Source: Alphaproteobacteria bacterium (GTDB taxonomy: Bacteria; Pseudomonadota; Alphaproteobacteria; CASFRQ01; SAAU01). Taken from it: DNA of 64,000 nucleotides. A program made the translations under genes and the position numbers. Of this stretch, positions 42,955 through 51,952 are shown one piece after another. The number at the start of each line of letters is the position of its first letter. The stretch's first letter is position 1. Under the pieces are notes generated by a model, which saw only the letters and a list, made by a program, of their open reading frames with translations, did not search any database and was not told the DNA's origin. The DNA is taken from contig SAAU01000007.1 of assembly GCA_009929265.1 (NCBI GenBank), positions 17,071-81,070 on the forward strand, read 5' to 3'.

Positions 42955-42986
42955 AAAAGCCCTTTCAAAAATGAAGGGGCTTTTTT
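42955..42986 (+). terminator. murA terminator
   Basis: A 13-bp stem AAAAGCCCTTTCA/TGAAGGGGCTTTT (one G-U) plus T run. A near-copy of the same stem lies at 43993-44025. Confidence 0.85.
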
Positions 42987-42994
42987 AAGACTTT

Positions 42995-43915
42995 TTAACG
43001 TCGGCCAAGGACAATATCAATAGAATAGGAACCAATCGCCCCTTGCAGCCTTATCCATTTTCTGTTTAATTTTGGAAAAAGATATAGCTTTATCCCCTTC
43101 TTCTTAACGTGAAAACGAATGATGTTTTTTCTAAGCTCTCTAAAGGAAGGGACCTTATTAAGCCCTCTTAAAATATAAAAATCATCAGCATGATAATCTA
43201 ACGCAAACTGTTTTATTCCCGCCTTTTCAAGCGCCTCTATCCAATAATATTCCGGCAAAATATCCTTGCTTTGCTTTCCTTCTTCAAATTTATTTTCAAT
43301 CATCTTTTGAAGAACTTCCTCTTTTAAGAAAAGGGCTTTACTCATCGTTTCGGGTTTGGCAAAAAATAATAAATCAGATCCTGTTAAATGCTTAAAATCA
43401 TTCGTCACCCCCGAGCTTAAAAAATTCGCCCGAAAAACAGAGGCAGAAACCTCTTCTGCTGTCAGCTTTTTTATAAAATCTTCAATATTAAACTTTGATA
43501 ACAAAACTAAATCAGGCCTTACACACACGACAAAATCATATTCTTTCTTGTGCTCTTTAGCATAGGCTTCTCTCAATAAATTGCATTCATACAAAGAATG
43601 GAACATCGATTTCATCCCAAAAATGCTAATCTTTCGTCCTAATCCAAGAAGAAGGCCCAAATCCTCTGGAACTTGCGGTTCAATTTTTATTCCTTTCGGC
43701 GCATAGAGACTTACATTTTTATCTGTAATCTCTCGGCTTTTCATATGAACCCCGTGCCAAGTCTGTGTGTTATGATCTATCTTATCCCACGTATGAATAA
43801 AAACATCACACTCATAATTTTTAATTAAATTTTCATATAAAGAACGATAGCATTTCTTATATGTTCTTAAATGTCCGAAAAGCTGTATCGCTATTTTTAA
43901 TTTTCTTTTTTTCAT
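42995..43915 (-). CDS. Putative glycosyltransferase (polysaccharide type)
   Basis: A 306-residue cytosolic protein. IAIQLFGHLRTYKKCYRSLYENL and YECDVFIHTWD at the N-terminus, followed by YDFVVCVRPDLVL, are typical of a bacterial glycosyltransferase-like group found in capsule and lipopolysaccharide clusters. The RPDL acidic position may act as the nucleotide-sugar/metal site. The C-terminal ~50 residues are very basic (KKKGIKLYLFPKLNRKW), which may bind membrane. It stands alone here with no other surface-polysaccharide genes. The assignment rests on motif resemblance only. Confidence 0.5.
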   Translation of the reverse strand: MKKRKLKIAIQLFGHLRTYKKCYRSLYENLIKNYECDVFIHTWDKIDHNTQTWHGVHMKSREITDKNVSLYAPKGIKIEPQVPEDLGLLLGLGRKISIFGMKSMFHSLYECNLLREAYAKEHKKEYDFVVCVRPDLVLLSKFNIEDFIKKLTAEEVSASVFRANFLSSGVTNDFKHLTGSDLLFFAKPETMSKALFLKEEVLQKMIENKFEEGKQSKDILPEYYWIEALEKAGIKQFALDYHADDFYILRGLNKVPSFRELRKNIIRFHVKKKGIKLYLFPKLNRKWIRLQGAIGSYSIDIVLGRR

Positions 43916-43992
43916 TTTATTTTACTTTTTTAAACATCTTGGATTCCAAATAAAATAGAATTGTTTTCACTTTATCACTTTTAAGAAAAAAC

Positions 43993-44026
43993 AAAAGCCC
44001 TTTCATTTTTTACAAGGGGCTTTTTA
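43993..44026 (-). terminator. Terminator after the BamE-like lipoprotein gene
   Basis: Stem AAAAGCCCTT/AAGGGGCTTTT with A run upstream (T run when read leftwards). Confidence 0.7.
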
Positions 44027-44043
44027 AGAAACCTTTTACATCA

Positions 44044-44394
44044 CTAAGAAGCATTTTTTGTTGAAAGCTGATACCCTGCAATAGATTTCTGGCAAATGCC
44101 GCGTGTCTGGGTATAGGAGGCTTCCTTTTTCTCATCAAAAAAGACAAATAAAACGCAATCATATGTTTTATAGACCCAAGATTGATACGGTTCTTCCATG
44201 CGTTTTAACTGAGGGGCCCCTAACAGCGCCACCATTTCTTCTTCGCTTTTTCCTTTTAAATTAGAAAGAGTTTTTGGACGTCTAATATTTAAAACAATTG
44301 AAAGCGCCTCTCCCCGTTCCCCATTTTGGGAAAAGGAGCAGGACCCAAGAAAAAGACCTAAACACATAAACGCAACTGCTTTGAAATACATCAT
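44044..44394 (-). CDS. Small BamE/SmpA-like lipoprotein
   Basis: A 116-residue predicted lipoprotein: the signal peptide ends in a lipobox (FLGSC, Cys near residue 19). The segment LSNLKGKSEEEMVALLGAPQLKRMEEPYQSW followed by YDCVLFVFFDE has the BamE/OmlA pattern: an L-x-G-M-x-E..ELLGxP helix, then strands. Many Alphaproteobacteria carry such a protein. It may help outer-membrane protein assembly or lipid homeostasis, which is not shown here. It precedes a terminator and follows mlaC in the same direction at 64 bp. Confidence 0.6.
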   Translation of the reverse strand: MMYFKAVAFMCLGLFLGSCSFSQNGERGEALSIVLNIRRPKTLSNLKGKSEEEMVALLGAPQLKRMEEPYQSWVYKTYDCVLFVFFDEKKEASYTQTRGICQKSIAGYQLSTKNAS

Positions 44395-44458
44395 TATCTC
44401 ATTAAAAATTAAACTATTTTCAAAAAATACATGTCCCTTGACAAAATGTCAATCTTTT

Positions 44459-45076
44459 TTACTTTTTTGACACATCTTCCTTTTTTTCTTTAGTTTTTTG
44501 ATGCTTAAGATTTTCAATTAAAAGAGAAACATCCCCATTATTGGCCTGTAAAAAAGCACTATATTCGTTTCTATAGTTCAAAGCCATACTGACATTTTCA
44601 ACGACAATATCAATAATTTTATAGCCCTCTTTTTTCTTTTTAACGCGCCAAATGACTTCGACAGGAGAATCTTTTGCCATAATTTTACTATCTACATAAA
44701 CCTGAGAGGGAGAACTTTCGATTTTTCTTTCTCCATAAAAAACAATTTTTTCTCCAGAATAAAGATCAAATCTATCACTCCAAGAACGGGTTGTTGCCTT
44801 CACGAAAGTTTCTACAAATTCTTTCCTTTGGTTCGTATTTGCTTGACGCCAATACCGTCCTAAAACGAAGCGACCAATTGATTTTAGGTCTAATGCTTCG
44901 GTAAAATATTTTTCAAACTCTTTTTCTTTTTGATTCTTTTCTTGTTTGGATTGCAAGACATCTGTAATGATTTTATCTGATAAGTTTTTAACAAATAAAA
45001 CGGCTGGATCTTGAGCTGCAAAACAAAAATTCGCGCTCATTAAAAAGGCCAGAAAATATGTAAAAAGTTTTTTCAT
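44459..45076 (-). CDS. mlaC: MlaC-type phospholipid-binding periplasmic protein
   Basis: Periplasmic shuttle of the Mla pathway that carries phospholipids between the MlaA outer-membrane complex and the MlaFEDB ABC transporter. The 205-residue protein has a signal peptide (about 1-20, SANFCFA). Typical MlaC/Ttg2D elements are FEKYFTEALDLKSIGRFVLGRYW, RKEFVETFVKATTRSW and EVIWRVKKKKEGYKIIDIVVENVSM. It lies 2 bp after mlaA. The inner-membrane mlaFED genes are not in the window. Confidence 0.9.
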   Translation of the reverse strand: MKKLFTYFLAFLMSANFCFAAQDPAVLFVKNLSDKIITDVLQSKQEKNQKEKEFEKYFTEALDLKSIGRFVLGRYWRQANTNQRKEFVETFVKATTRSWSDRFDLYSGEKIVFYGERKIESSPSQVYVDSKIMAKDSPVEVIWRVKKKKEGYKIIDIVVENVSMALNYRNEYSAFLQANNGDVSLLIENLKHQKTKEKKEDVSKK

Positions 45077-45078
45077 TC

Positions 45079-45831
45079 TTATTCCTCTGTATCAAATTCA
45101 AATTCATAGCTTGGCTTCTCTTGGACATCTGGTTCTAAGAGCTTTTTCTGATTCTGTTGAAAAGTTGAACGCATCGTTGTATAGAAATCAACGGAATCCT
45201 TCTTCATTGAATTATAAAGATCTAAAGAAGATTCTTTAACCGCGATAATTCTCACGCCATCTTTTATCCAAACAAGGTTTTCTACCCCCGCATTTTCTGC
45301 GGCCAAATAGACAGGGTCTGTAAAGGTTTCTACTCCTAACCCCATAGTCCTTCTGACATTTGAAGGTCCAAGGAGAGGCAAGACCAGATACGGCCCTTCT
45401 GGGAACCCCCAAACAGCCAACGTTTCTGAAAAACTTGTTTTATTTGATGGGACCCCCACATTCGTTGCAACATCAAATACCCCAGCAACGCCTAAGAACG
45501 TATTGGTTAAAAACCGACCTGTTGTTTGAACAGACTTTTCAAATTCAAACTGCAAAAGATTGTTTACAAAAGTGACAGGTTCGTAAAGATTATTTAAAAA
45601 ATTATTCACCCCAGTTCTTACAATTTGGGGCGTGATAAAGCGATACCCCTTAGCCACTGGATCTAAAACATAGGTATCCACTGTCATATTAAACTTAAAA
45701 ACTTGGCGATTCATAGGTTCTAAGGGATCCGCCCGATACGCTCTTAACGCTTCCGCATCATTTCCTTTTGGTGCACTGGCACACGCCCCTAACATTAAAA
45801 GAGAACCAACAATAACTACAAAACGTTTCAC
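45079..45831 (-). CDS. mlaA: MlaA/VacJ outer-membrane lipoprotein
   Basis: Lipoprotein that forms a donut in the outer leaflet and extracts misplaced phospholipids. It has 250 residues. The lipobox is LMLGAC (Cys near residue 17). DPLEPMNRQVFKFNMTVD, GVNNFLNNLYEPVTFVNNLLQ and TNTFLGVAGVFDVATNVG are diagnostic, with GPYLVLPLLGPS later. It is paired with mlaC, a common alphaproteobacterial arrangement. Confidence 0.95.
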   Translation of the reverse strand: MKRFVVIVGSLLMLGACASAPKGNDAEALRAYRADPLEPMNRQVFKFNMTVDTYVLDPVAKGYRFITPQIVRTGVNNFLNNLYEPVTFVNNLLQFEFEKSVQTTGRFLTNTFLGVAGVFDVATNVGVPSNKTSFSETLAVWGFPEGPYLVLPLLGPSNVRRTMGLGVETFTDPVYLAAENAGVENLVWIKDGVRIIAVKESSLDLYNSMKKDSVDFYTTMRSTFQQNQKKLLEPDVQEKPSYEFEFDTEE

Positions 45832-45878
45832 TTAAATTTATCCTTTTTTATAATCAGTTATGATAATTTTAACGATTT

Positions 45879-46454
45879 TTATTTCTCTGTAAAGTCTTTA
45901 TCTTCCAAAAGAGTTGGTAAAATATCATCTGCTTTATCAACGAGTTTAAATAAATGAGCAAATTTTGGCTTAATAAAGCCCTTTTCAATAAAAGAATCTA
46001 TCAGCATCCGAATAGGATCAAAAAAACCATTCGTGTTTAGAAGAATAATCGGGAGATCACTAATGTTTAATTGTTTCAAAGTTAGGATTTCGAAAAATTC
46101 ATCTAATGTGCCAAGCCCGCCTGGCAAAATGCAAATGGCATCGGCTTTTTTGCACATAAAAACTTTTCTTTCAGACATTTTATTGAAAATTTTAATCTCA
46201 TCAATCTCAGAAAGACTAATATCTGGTTTTTCAATATCGTAAAGACGTTGAATCGTAGCTCCAATGACATACCCTCCTTTATCTTTACACCCTCTAAAAA
46301 CAGCATTCATCAGACCAATTCCGCCTGCCCCATAAATCAAAGAAATATTGTTTTCTGCTAAAATATTCCCAAAATGATACGCTTCTTTTTTGAAAGAAGG
46401 ATCGTTTCCTTCAGCACTTCCGCAAAAGACACAAATTGATTTTTTATTTGTCAT
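45879..46454 (-). CDS. LOG family protein, second copy
   Basis: Lysine-decarboxylase-motif/LOG protein that should cleave nucleoside 5'-monophosphates. ICVFCGSAEGNDPSF at the start and the canonical PGGLGTLDEFFE (PGGxGTxxE) are present, with YGAGGIGLMNAVF between. A longer frame begins at 46493, but AAGGA sits five bases before the ATG at 46454, which I use (191 residues). Compared with the copy at 1753-2340 this is the closer match to characterised LOG enzymes. Confidence 0.88.
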   Translation of the reverse strand: MTNKKSICVFCGSAEGNDPSFKKEAYHFGNILAENNISLIYGAGGIGLMNAVFRGCKDKGGYVIGATIQRLYDIEKPDISLSEIDEIKIFNKMSERKVFMCKKADAICILPGGLGTLDEFFEILTLKQLNISDLPIILLNTNGFFDPIRMLIDSFIEKGFIKPKFAHLFKLVDKADDILPTLLEDKDFTEK

Positions 46455-46478
46455 TTTTATCCTTATTATTTTTTTAAT

Positions 46479-46506
46479 TTGATTATTACACAAGTTTCAC
46501 TATAAT
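46479..46506 (+). promoter_or_regulatory. Promoter for the exported protein gene at 46539
   Basis: TTGATT (46479-46484), 16 bp, perfect TATAAT (46501-46506). Confidence 0.65.
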
Positions 46507-46538
46507 AAACTAAAATGTTTGGATTTGGAAAGAATATT

Positions 46539-47753
46539 ATGAAAATAATTCCTTTTTTTATTTTTCTATTAACGGCTTTACCTGCTTTTTCTGAGGGGAT
46601 TGATATTCCTTTGTTGAAGGAAGATTTACCCATATCTGCCTTACAAGATGGGACAAAAATAAAGCATCCTAATATCGGAAAAACCGCAACGCCATTGAAA
46701 AGTTTGGACATTCTTCCGCCTCCTTTTCCTCAAGTCACAATCAACCTTCCTCAAGAAAAGAAAATTGAAGAAAAAAAACAACCTAAAATAAATGAAGAAG
46801 TCTCTCCTTCTGCCCCTCTTCAAAAGGAAGTTTCAGAAGCTGTCACAAAAATTGAAAAAAGCTTGAAGCTGTCACAAAAAGAAAAGCCTTTCTCATTAGA
46901 AAACCTTTCCTCTGATAAATTTTCTTTTGAGAAAAAGAACGAAAAAGAAAGTCCTTCCTCTCCTTCTTTAAAAAAGGAAGAAAAAAAGGAAGAAAAAGAA
47001 CCAAAAGAAACACCTCTTTTAGAAAAAAAAGAATTTAAAGAGTTGTCCAAACTTCCCACATTAAAAACCCCTTCAAAGAAAACTCTTTCTGTTGAAAAGG
47101 CGCTTGAAAAAGAAGATGTTCTAACTCTTTCTGATGTGTTCAAATTTGATATTGCTGGATTTTCTTTGGGAATGAAGGCCGAAGAGGTGAGTGAAATCGC
47201 CAGTAAAAAAGGATTCCGAGTTGTTCGAGAAAACTATTCCATTCCTGATATTTTGAAAATTCCTTATGAAGATATTTGTAAAGCAGAGGGTATTTATCAA
47301 GTCAGCGCCATTCAAAACTGTATGATTCAAAAAGCAAAAGAGGCAGATCTTTATTATCTTTCTGAAATTATTTTGGATAAGAGAATCACACGGGAAAAAA
47401 TTGTTCTTTCTTTTTTAAGTCCTTTTAAAGAAAACAAAGCCTATAAAGTTTTTTATATTAACAAAGGGAATAACTCTTTGGGAAGCTCTCCGCGGGATCA
47501 AGAACGCAGAGATAAACGTGAAAAGCTTTTCTTTGATTTGGTTTATGAAAAATATAATTATCCAGATGATTCGTTAAGAATGATTTGGGGAAAACCTCAG
47601 GATGCTTATATGAAAGCCTATATCACAGGCGGAGCGGACGATCTCGTTCTTGTTTTGGAAGATGTTTTGGCTCAAGACGAAGAGGCTTACCTGATGAATG
47701 AAATTAAGAAAAACCTTCCTAAGGATATCGCGTCTTTCTCTTTTTATCCTTAA
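46539..47753 (+). CDS. Exported protein of unknown function with charged linker
   Basis: Unrecognised 404-residue protein. A signal peptide (MKIIPFFIFLLTALPAFS) is followed by a Pro region and a long Lys/Glu/Ser linker (about 70-195), then a folded domain (about 200-404). That domain begins with FSLGMKAEEVSEIASKKGF, a pattern reminiscent of BamE-like small domains, and has two cysteines (EDICKAE, IQNCMIQ). The frame opens at an ATG at 46515 close to the expected transcription start. The ATG at 46539 with GGAAAG upstream gives a clean signal peptide. It has its own promoter and terminator. Confidence 0.7.
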   Translation: MKIIPFFIFLLTALPAFSEGIDIPLLKEDLPISALQDGTKIKHPNIGKTATPLKSLDILPPPFPQVTINLPQEKKIEEKKQPKINEEVSPSAPLQKEVSEAVTKIEKSLKLSQKEKPFSLENLSSDKFSFEKKNEKESPSSPSLKKEEKKEEKEPKETPLLEKKEFKELSKLPTLKTPSKKTLSVEKALEKEDVLTLSDVFKFDIAGFSLGMKAEEVSEIASKKGFRVVRENYSIPDILKIPYEDICKAEGIYQVSAIQNCMIQKAKEADLYYLSEIILDKRITREKIVLSFLSPFKENKAYKVFYINKGNNSLGSSPRDQERRDKREKLFFDLVYEKYNYPDDSLRMIWGKPQDAYMKAYITGGADDLVLVLEDVLAQDEEAYLMNEIKKNLPKDIASFSFYP

Positions 47754-47770
47754 ACACACCTTCTTTTGAA

Positions 47771-47805
47771 AAAGACTCTCCCGATAAAAAGGAGAGTCTT
47801 TTTTT
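47771..47805. terminator. Bidirectional terminator between the exported protein gene and acyP
   Basis: Stem AAAGACTCTCC/GGAGAGTCTTT with T run on the + strand and A run upstream. Confidence 0.85.
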
Positions 47806-48104
47806 CAGACGGTATTAACAGCGCGAAAAACTCCGTTTTCAATTAAAGGCATTGGGGCATCTGGAAAAGAAAGAACTTCAACTTTATCCACACGTGCAAA
47901 ACAAGGCCCTTTTTGGCAAGCCTTAAAAAAGTCTGAAAGTCCTTGAGAAGGCCCTGTTGCATAGACCTCAACTTCGCCTCCACGACGGTTTCGAACCCAG
48001 CCTGACAACTGCCTTTTATCCGCTTCGTGGACACAAAAATATCGAAACCCCACCTGTTGAACACGCCCAAAAACCTTAAAATGAATCTCCTCCATAGACG
48101 GCAT
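47805..48104 (-). CDS. acyP: Acylphosphatase
   Basis: Small enzyme (99 residues) that hydrolyses acyl phosphates. The catalytic Arg is in VFGRVQQVGFRYF and the catalytic Asn is in GWVRNRRGGEVEV. The start overlaps the previous stop (TAATG). It is the last gene of a leftward group rarA-rluC-AsmA-like-acyP. Confidence 0.93.
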   Translation of the reverse strand: MPSMEEIHFKVFGRVQQVGFRYFCVHEADKRQLSGWVRNRRGGEVEVYATGPSQGLSDFFKACQKGPCFARVDKVEVLSFPDAPMPLIENGVFRAVNTV

Positions 48105-48928
48105 TAGTCCTTTTTTTGAAGCGTTTTCTTGAATTCTTTTTTCAAAGATTTTTTAAAAGATTTAAACCCTTCTTTAATTTCGTCTTTCTTTTCAAGAAGA
48201 GATTTAAAAGAAAATGTCCCCCTAAAAAAACCGTTATATCCTTCTCTATTTAAGAGTTGAATAAAAGGATTATCGCTTTCAATAAAGACCCGCTTTGTTT
48301 CAGAATTATAACGCAACGCACTATCCCCTGAAATATCAATTCCCAATCCGGAAAGCATCCAACGTCCTGTGATTTTGTTTGGGTTTAATAAAGAATTTAT
48401 TTTTCCTTTGGAAGCCATTTGAATAAGCGGGGTTTCTACCCGAATTTCAATAGGAACATCTTTTTTTGTGATCGCCTCTAAAATAAAAGGTGTTTTTAAA
48501 AAGGCCTTCATATCAGATTTTTCAAAAGAGAAATCTTTTAAGTCTTTAATGAAAATCCTATCTATCAAAAAATCCTTTTTTTGATACGTTAAAAGAACCT
48601 TTTCGGATTTGATTTTCGAAGGAACATTTAATCCCTCTATCCAAATCAAGCTTGAAAAATTCACCTTTGTTTCGTTAAACGTTAGATGGTATCCTTTTGA
48701 ATCCAAAGAAAGTCCTTCAATTTTCCCCTCTAAAGGAAAGAAGGAAACGAGGGTAATCTTTTTAATTTGAACGGACGCTTTTAATTTTTCAGAAAGCTTT
48801 TTTTCCAAAAAGGGCGTCATTTTTCCGCTGTTTAAAGAACTTTTAAGGAAAAGAACACTTCCAAAAAAGAGGACAAGAATTCCCCCTAAAATAGCCAGAG
48901 GAATATATATTTTCTTTTGAAGTTTCAT
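48104..48928 (-). CDS. AsmA/GspN-like membrane-anchored protein
   Basis: A 274-residue protein with an N-terminal transmembrane anchor (about 8-29) and a beta-rich periplasmic region. LEKKLSEKLKASVQIKKITLVSFFPLEGKIEGLSL is the start pattern shared by AsmA-family and GspN-like proteins. The C-terminus is Lys-rich (KSLKKEFKKTLQKK). Its role is unknown. It would fit envelope lipid or outer-membrane biogenesis. It sits between rluC and acyP. Confidence 0.6.
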   Translation of the reverse strand: MKLQKKIYIPLAILGGILVLFFGSVLFLKSSLNSGKMTPFLEKKLSEKLKASVQIKKITLVSFFPLEGKIEGLSLDSKGYHLTFNETKVNFSSLIWIEGLNVPSKIKSEKVLLTYQKKDFLIDRIFIKDLKDFSFEKSDMKAFLKTPFILEAITKKDVPIEIRVETPLIQMASKGKINSLLNPNKITGRWMLSGLGIDISGDSALRYNSETKRVFIESDNPFIQLLNREGYNGFFRGTFSFKSLLEKKDEIKEGFKSFKKSLKKEFKKTLQKKD

Positions 48929-48944
48929 TTGTTAGCTCCTTTCA

Positions 48945-49928
48945 TTATTCATCAAAAGAAGGAATTTCGGGTTTTTTATCAAAGTGAAAAAACTCAAACG
49001 CCTCCTTCATGTGCGGGGGAATGTCAGCCCGAATCTGTATTTGTTTAGATCTGGAAAAAACTTTTGAAAACGTAATTTGATAGGCATGCAGATGCATCTG
49101 ATTTGAAAATTTAAATTCTGATGCCAATTCGGATCCATATTTTCTATCGCCCAAAATCGGATTTCCCATAAAGCTTAAATGAACCCGAAGCTGGTGCGTC
49201 CGCCCTGTTTTTGGGGCAAGTGCGACAAGGGAAACCTTTTTCATATCTTCCAAAACTTGATAATAAGTTAAAGAAAACTGTCCTTTTTCCTCATCCACGA
49301 CCATTTTTTCAATATTCTCTTGCGGGAGAAGCTTTTTCATTAAAGGCGCTTCAATTCTGCCTTGCTTTATCTTTGGACATCCTTCAGCGATAGCCAAATA
49401 CACTTTTTGAATATTTTTTGATTTAAAATCACGTCCTAAAATCTCAGCTGCTTTTCTGGATCGCCCCAAAAGCAGAACACCTGACGTATCTTTATCTAAC
49501 CGATGAACCAAATACGGCCGTTCTTTTTTTTCAAACATAAGTCCATCTAAATACTTTTCAATATATTGAATTTGTTTAGAACCTCCTTGAACCGGAATTC
49601 CAGCAGGCTTATTCAAAGCAATAACTTCTTCGTCTTTATAAAGAACAAGTGATCGAATAAAGGCCACCTCTTCCTTTGAAAGGACATATTTTTGTTTCTT
49701 TCTTGTCTTAAAATTGCCCAACGCTTCCGTGGGAAAAGAAATCATATCACCCTCTTCTAACCTTGTGTCGGATTTTGCTTTTTTCTTATTTAAGCGAATC
49801 CGTTTTTCGCGAAGCATTTTTTCCAACTGACCATGGGTAAGCGCTGGAAACTCCTTTTTAAACCAGCGATCCAAACGCATTTGTTCTTCTTCTTTTTTCA
49901 CAAAGATATCTGTTATTTCTTGGGACAT
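48945..49928 (-). CDS. rluC: 23S rRNA pseudouridine synthase RluC-type
   Basis: RNA pseudouridine synthase of the RluA family. An N-terminal S4 domain (RLDRWFKKEFPALTHGQLEKMLREKRIRLN) precedes the catalytic domain with HRLDKDTSGVLLLGRS, where Asp is the nucleophile, and GRTHQLRVHLSFMGNPILGD. It has 327 residues. The pairing with rarA upstream (16-bp overlap) is common in Alphaproteobacteria and favours RluC. Target positions are inferred. Confidence 0.9.
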   Translation of the reverse strand: MSQEITDIFVKKEEEQMRLDRWFKKEFPALTHGQLEKMLREKRIRLNKKKAKSDTRLEEGDMISFPTEALGNFKTRKKQKYVLSKEEVAFIRSLVLYKDEEVIALNKPAGIPVQGGSKQIQYIEKYLDGLMFEKKERPYLVHRLDKDTSGVLLLGRSRKAAEILGRDFKSKNIQKVYLAIAEGCPKIKQGRIEAPLMKKLLPQENIEKMVVDEEKGQFSLTYYQVLEDMKKVSLVALAPKTGRTHQLRVHLSFMGNPILGDRKYGSELASEFKFSNQMHLHAYQITFSKVFSRSKQIQIRADIPPHMKEAFEFFHFDKKPEIPSFDE

Positions 49929-51208
49929 TTTTTACTCCTTAACTCTTCCCAGTAGTCGAGTCGTTTTTTAATTAAACGTTCAAACCCTCTTTCGACAGGG
50001 CGATAAAATTCTTCTCTTCTCATCTCCTCTGGAAAATAGTTCTGCCCAGAAAAGCTTTCTTTCGTATCAGGGTCATAAATATACCCTTCGCTAAAGCCCA
50101 TGTCCTTCATTAACTTTGTCGGAGCGTTGATAATATGAGAAGGTGGTGGCAATGAATTTGTTTCTGCGGCTCTTTTTTGTGCTAAATTCCAAGCTTTATA
50201 CACCCCAATGGATTTAGGGGCCGTTGCAAGATAGACAATAAGCTCTGCCAAGGCAAGAAGACCCTCTGGCGCGCCCAATCTTTCAAATGTTTGCCAACAG
50301 GAAATTGAAAGGTTCACTGCATTCGGGTCTGACAGGCCGACATCTTCCGTTGCAAAGCGTGTGAGACGCCTGAAGATATACTTAACGTCTTCCCCACCTT
50401 GAACCATTCTAGCGGCCCAATAAAGCGCCGCATTGGGATCCGATCCTCTTAACGATTTATGAAGGGCACTGATTAAGCTATAATGTCCGTCCCTATCTTT
50501 GTCATAGGCGGGGGCCTTTTGGGAAATAAGGGTTGTCAGTTCTTCTAAATCAACTTCTCCATCTGGTGCAAATTCATAAAGCATTTCCAGCATATTGATA
50601 AAGAATCGACCATCTCCATGAGATGTTTTGGTAAGGAATGAAAAGGCCTCTTCTGTTAAAAGAAGCTCTTTTTCCATTTCTTTTTGGGCTCGAATAAAAA
50701 TCTTTCTAAAGTCGTCTTCTGTTAATGGTTTTAACATAAAAACCTGACTTCTAGAAAGCAGCGCCCCATTTAGTTCAAAAGACGGATTTTCCGTTGTCGC
50801 CCCAATAAGGGTAATGGTTCCGTCTTCCATAAAAGGCAAAAAGCTATCTTGTTGAGAGCGATTGAATCGATGAATTTCATCCACAAAAAGAAGGGTTTGT
50901 TTTCCGATTTGGCGACGCTTTTTGGCTTCTTCAAAGACCTTACGCAAATCAGACACACCTGAAAAAACGGCACTTAAGGGTTCAAAATGCATTTCATTGG
51001 TTTGCGCCAATAATCGGGCAATGGTTGTTTTCCCGCACCCTGGAGGGCCCCAAAGAATAAATGAAGAAATTTTCCCCTTTTCAATCATACGATGAAGAGG
51101 ACCCTTTTCTCCCAATAGATGAGATTGCCCCACAACTTCTTCAAAAGTTTTGGGACGTAATCTGTCTGCCAAAGGGCGGGTTGTTAATCGTTCAAAAAGA
51201 CCACTCAC
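49913..51208 (-). CDS. rarA: Replication-associated recombination protein RarA (MgsA)
   Basis: Clamp-loader-like AAA+ ATPase (431 residues) that acts at stalled replication forks. Walker A is GPPGCGKTT, Walker B is [10 protein letters not shown], sensor 1 is [13 protein letters not shown], and the C-terminal tetramerisation domain includes [38 protein letters not shown] is the family N-terminus. It is the first gene of the leftward unit with rluC. Confidence 0.96.
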   Translation of the reverse strand: MSGLFERLTTRPLADRLRPKTFEEVVGQSHLLGEKGPLHRMIEKGKISSFILWGPPGCGKTTIARLLAQTNEMHFEPLSAVFSGVSDLRKVFEEAKKRRQIGKQTLLFVDEIHRFNRSQQDSFLPFMEDGTITLIGATTENPSFELNGALLSRSQVFMLKPLTEDDFRKIFIRAQKEMEKELLLTEEAFSFLTKTSHGDGRFFINMLEMLYEFAPDGEVDLEELTTLISQKAPAYDKDRDGHYSLISALHKSLRGSDPNAALYWAARMVQGGEDVKYIFRRLTRFATEDVGLSDPNAVNLSISCWQTFERLGAPEGLLALAELIVYLATAPKSIGVYKAWNLAQKRAAETNSLPPPSHIINAPTKLMKDMGFSEGYIYDPDTKESFSGQNYFPEEMRREEFYRPVERGFERLIKKRLDYWEELRSKKCPKK

Positions 51209-51272
51209 GTTAAACCATACCTCCGCCCTTTAGTTTATCTTCTTTTCAATAAAAAGGCAACCCGTGTAAAAA

Positions 51273-51823
51273 TTATTTAAGTTTTAAGATGACCCAAAAG
51301 ATAACAGGATTTGGAAAATTTAAAAGAGATTGGCATTTCAAAATAGCATCTTCATCTCCATTTGCCTCTGTCGTTCCACCAACAACGGTCATCCCGCCTG
51401 AAGATTGTTTTGCAGAGATGAAAGCATTATCCCCCAATCGGTTGAGGCAATTTGACGGCAAAGATCAGAGCTGACCCCTCTAAATTGAATTTCAAAGAAG
51501 GAAGCATCTTCTCCATTCACGTCAACAGAAACAGAAAAAGAATCTGAAAGACTTTTAAGGGCTTTATTAAATTCATCCTCTTCATTTGTTTGAATAATGT
51601 GAGAGGTGTTTGCAATAGTTTTAACATCTGTATATGAACCACTCATAATATTCGTTCTGATATTTGTGATGGCTAATTGAAGTTCATCCATAATTCTATT
51701 TATTTTAACTTTTGTCATCGCCATATTATATCCAGCAAGACCCCCGACGGACAGCACCCCAACAATAGCAAGAACGCCCAGCATTTCAATCATGGAACGC
51801 CCTTTTTCGTTTGCATGTCTCAT
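51273..51823 (-). pseudogene. Type IV pilin-like gene with a frameshift in a G run
   Basis: Reads as a pilin: leader ending Gly8, RSMIEMLGVLAIVG with Glu at +5, and LCRQIASTDWG at 121-131. There the frame is shifted and stops at 51389 (144 residues). The +1 alternative frame (one extra G in the five-G run at 51431-51435) continues DNAFISAKQSSGG and ends VILKLK at 51273. This matches the paralogue next door, which reads IASLNWGNDAYIG and ends LVLTMK. Restored length is 183, against 177 for the paralogue. Sequencing error, phase variation or -1 ribosomal slippage are all possible. AAGGAG precedes the ATG, and a TATAAT lies upstream at 51861-51866. Confidence 0.75.
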
Positions 51824-51860
51824 CTTTTTCTCCTTTGCTTTCTAGTTTATTTTTTCTTTT

Positions 51861-51866
51861 ATTATA
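51861..51866 (-). promoter_or_regulatory. Possible own promoter of the frameshifted pilin
   Basis: Perfect TATAAT read leftwards (ATTATA on +), between the upstream terminator and the gene. The -35 is weak. Confidence 0.35.
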
Positions 51867-51925
51867 CCTTTAAAATAAAAACCTCTACACCCTTTCTTTC
51901 GTTCTATTTTTATGTCTTTAGGCAA

Positions 51926-51952
51926 GAAAAAAGGAGGGGAAACCCCCTCCTT
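51926..51952 (-). terminator. Strong terminator after the second pilin gene
   Basis: GC-rich 9-bp stem AAGGAGGGG/CCCCTCCTT with a 4-base loop, followed leftwards by a T run. It separates the last pilin gene from the rest of the pilus operon. Confidence 0.9.

Noticed and set aside
51273..51461. Separate small gene at the end of the pilin
   Set aside because: Its product is the out-of-frame C-terminus of the pilin, as alignment with the neighbouring paralogue shows, so it is one broken gene and not two.
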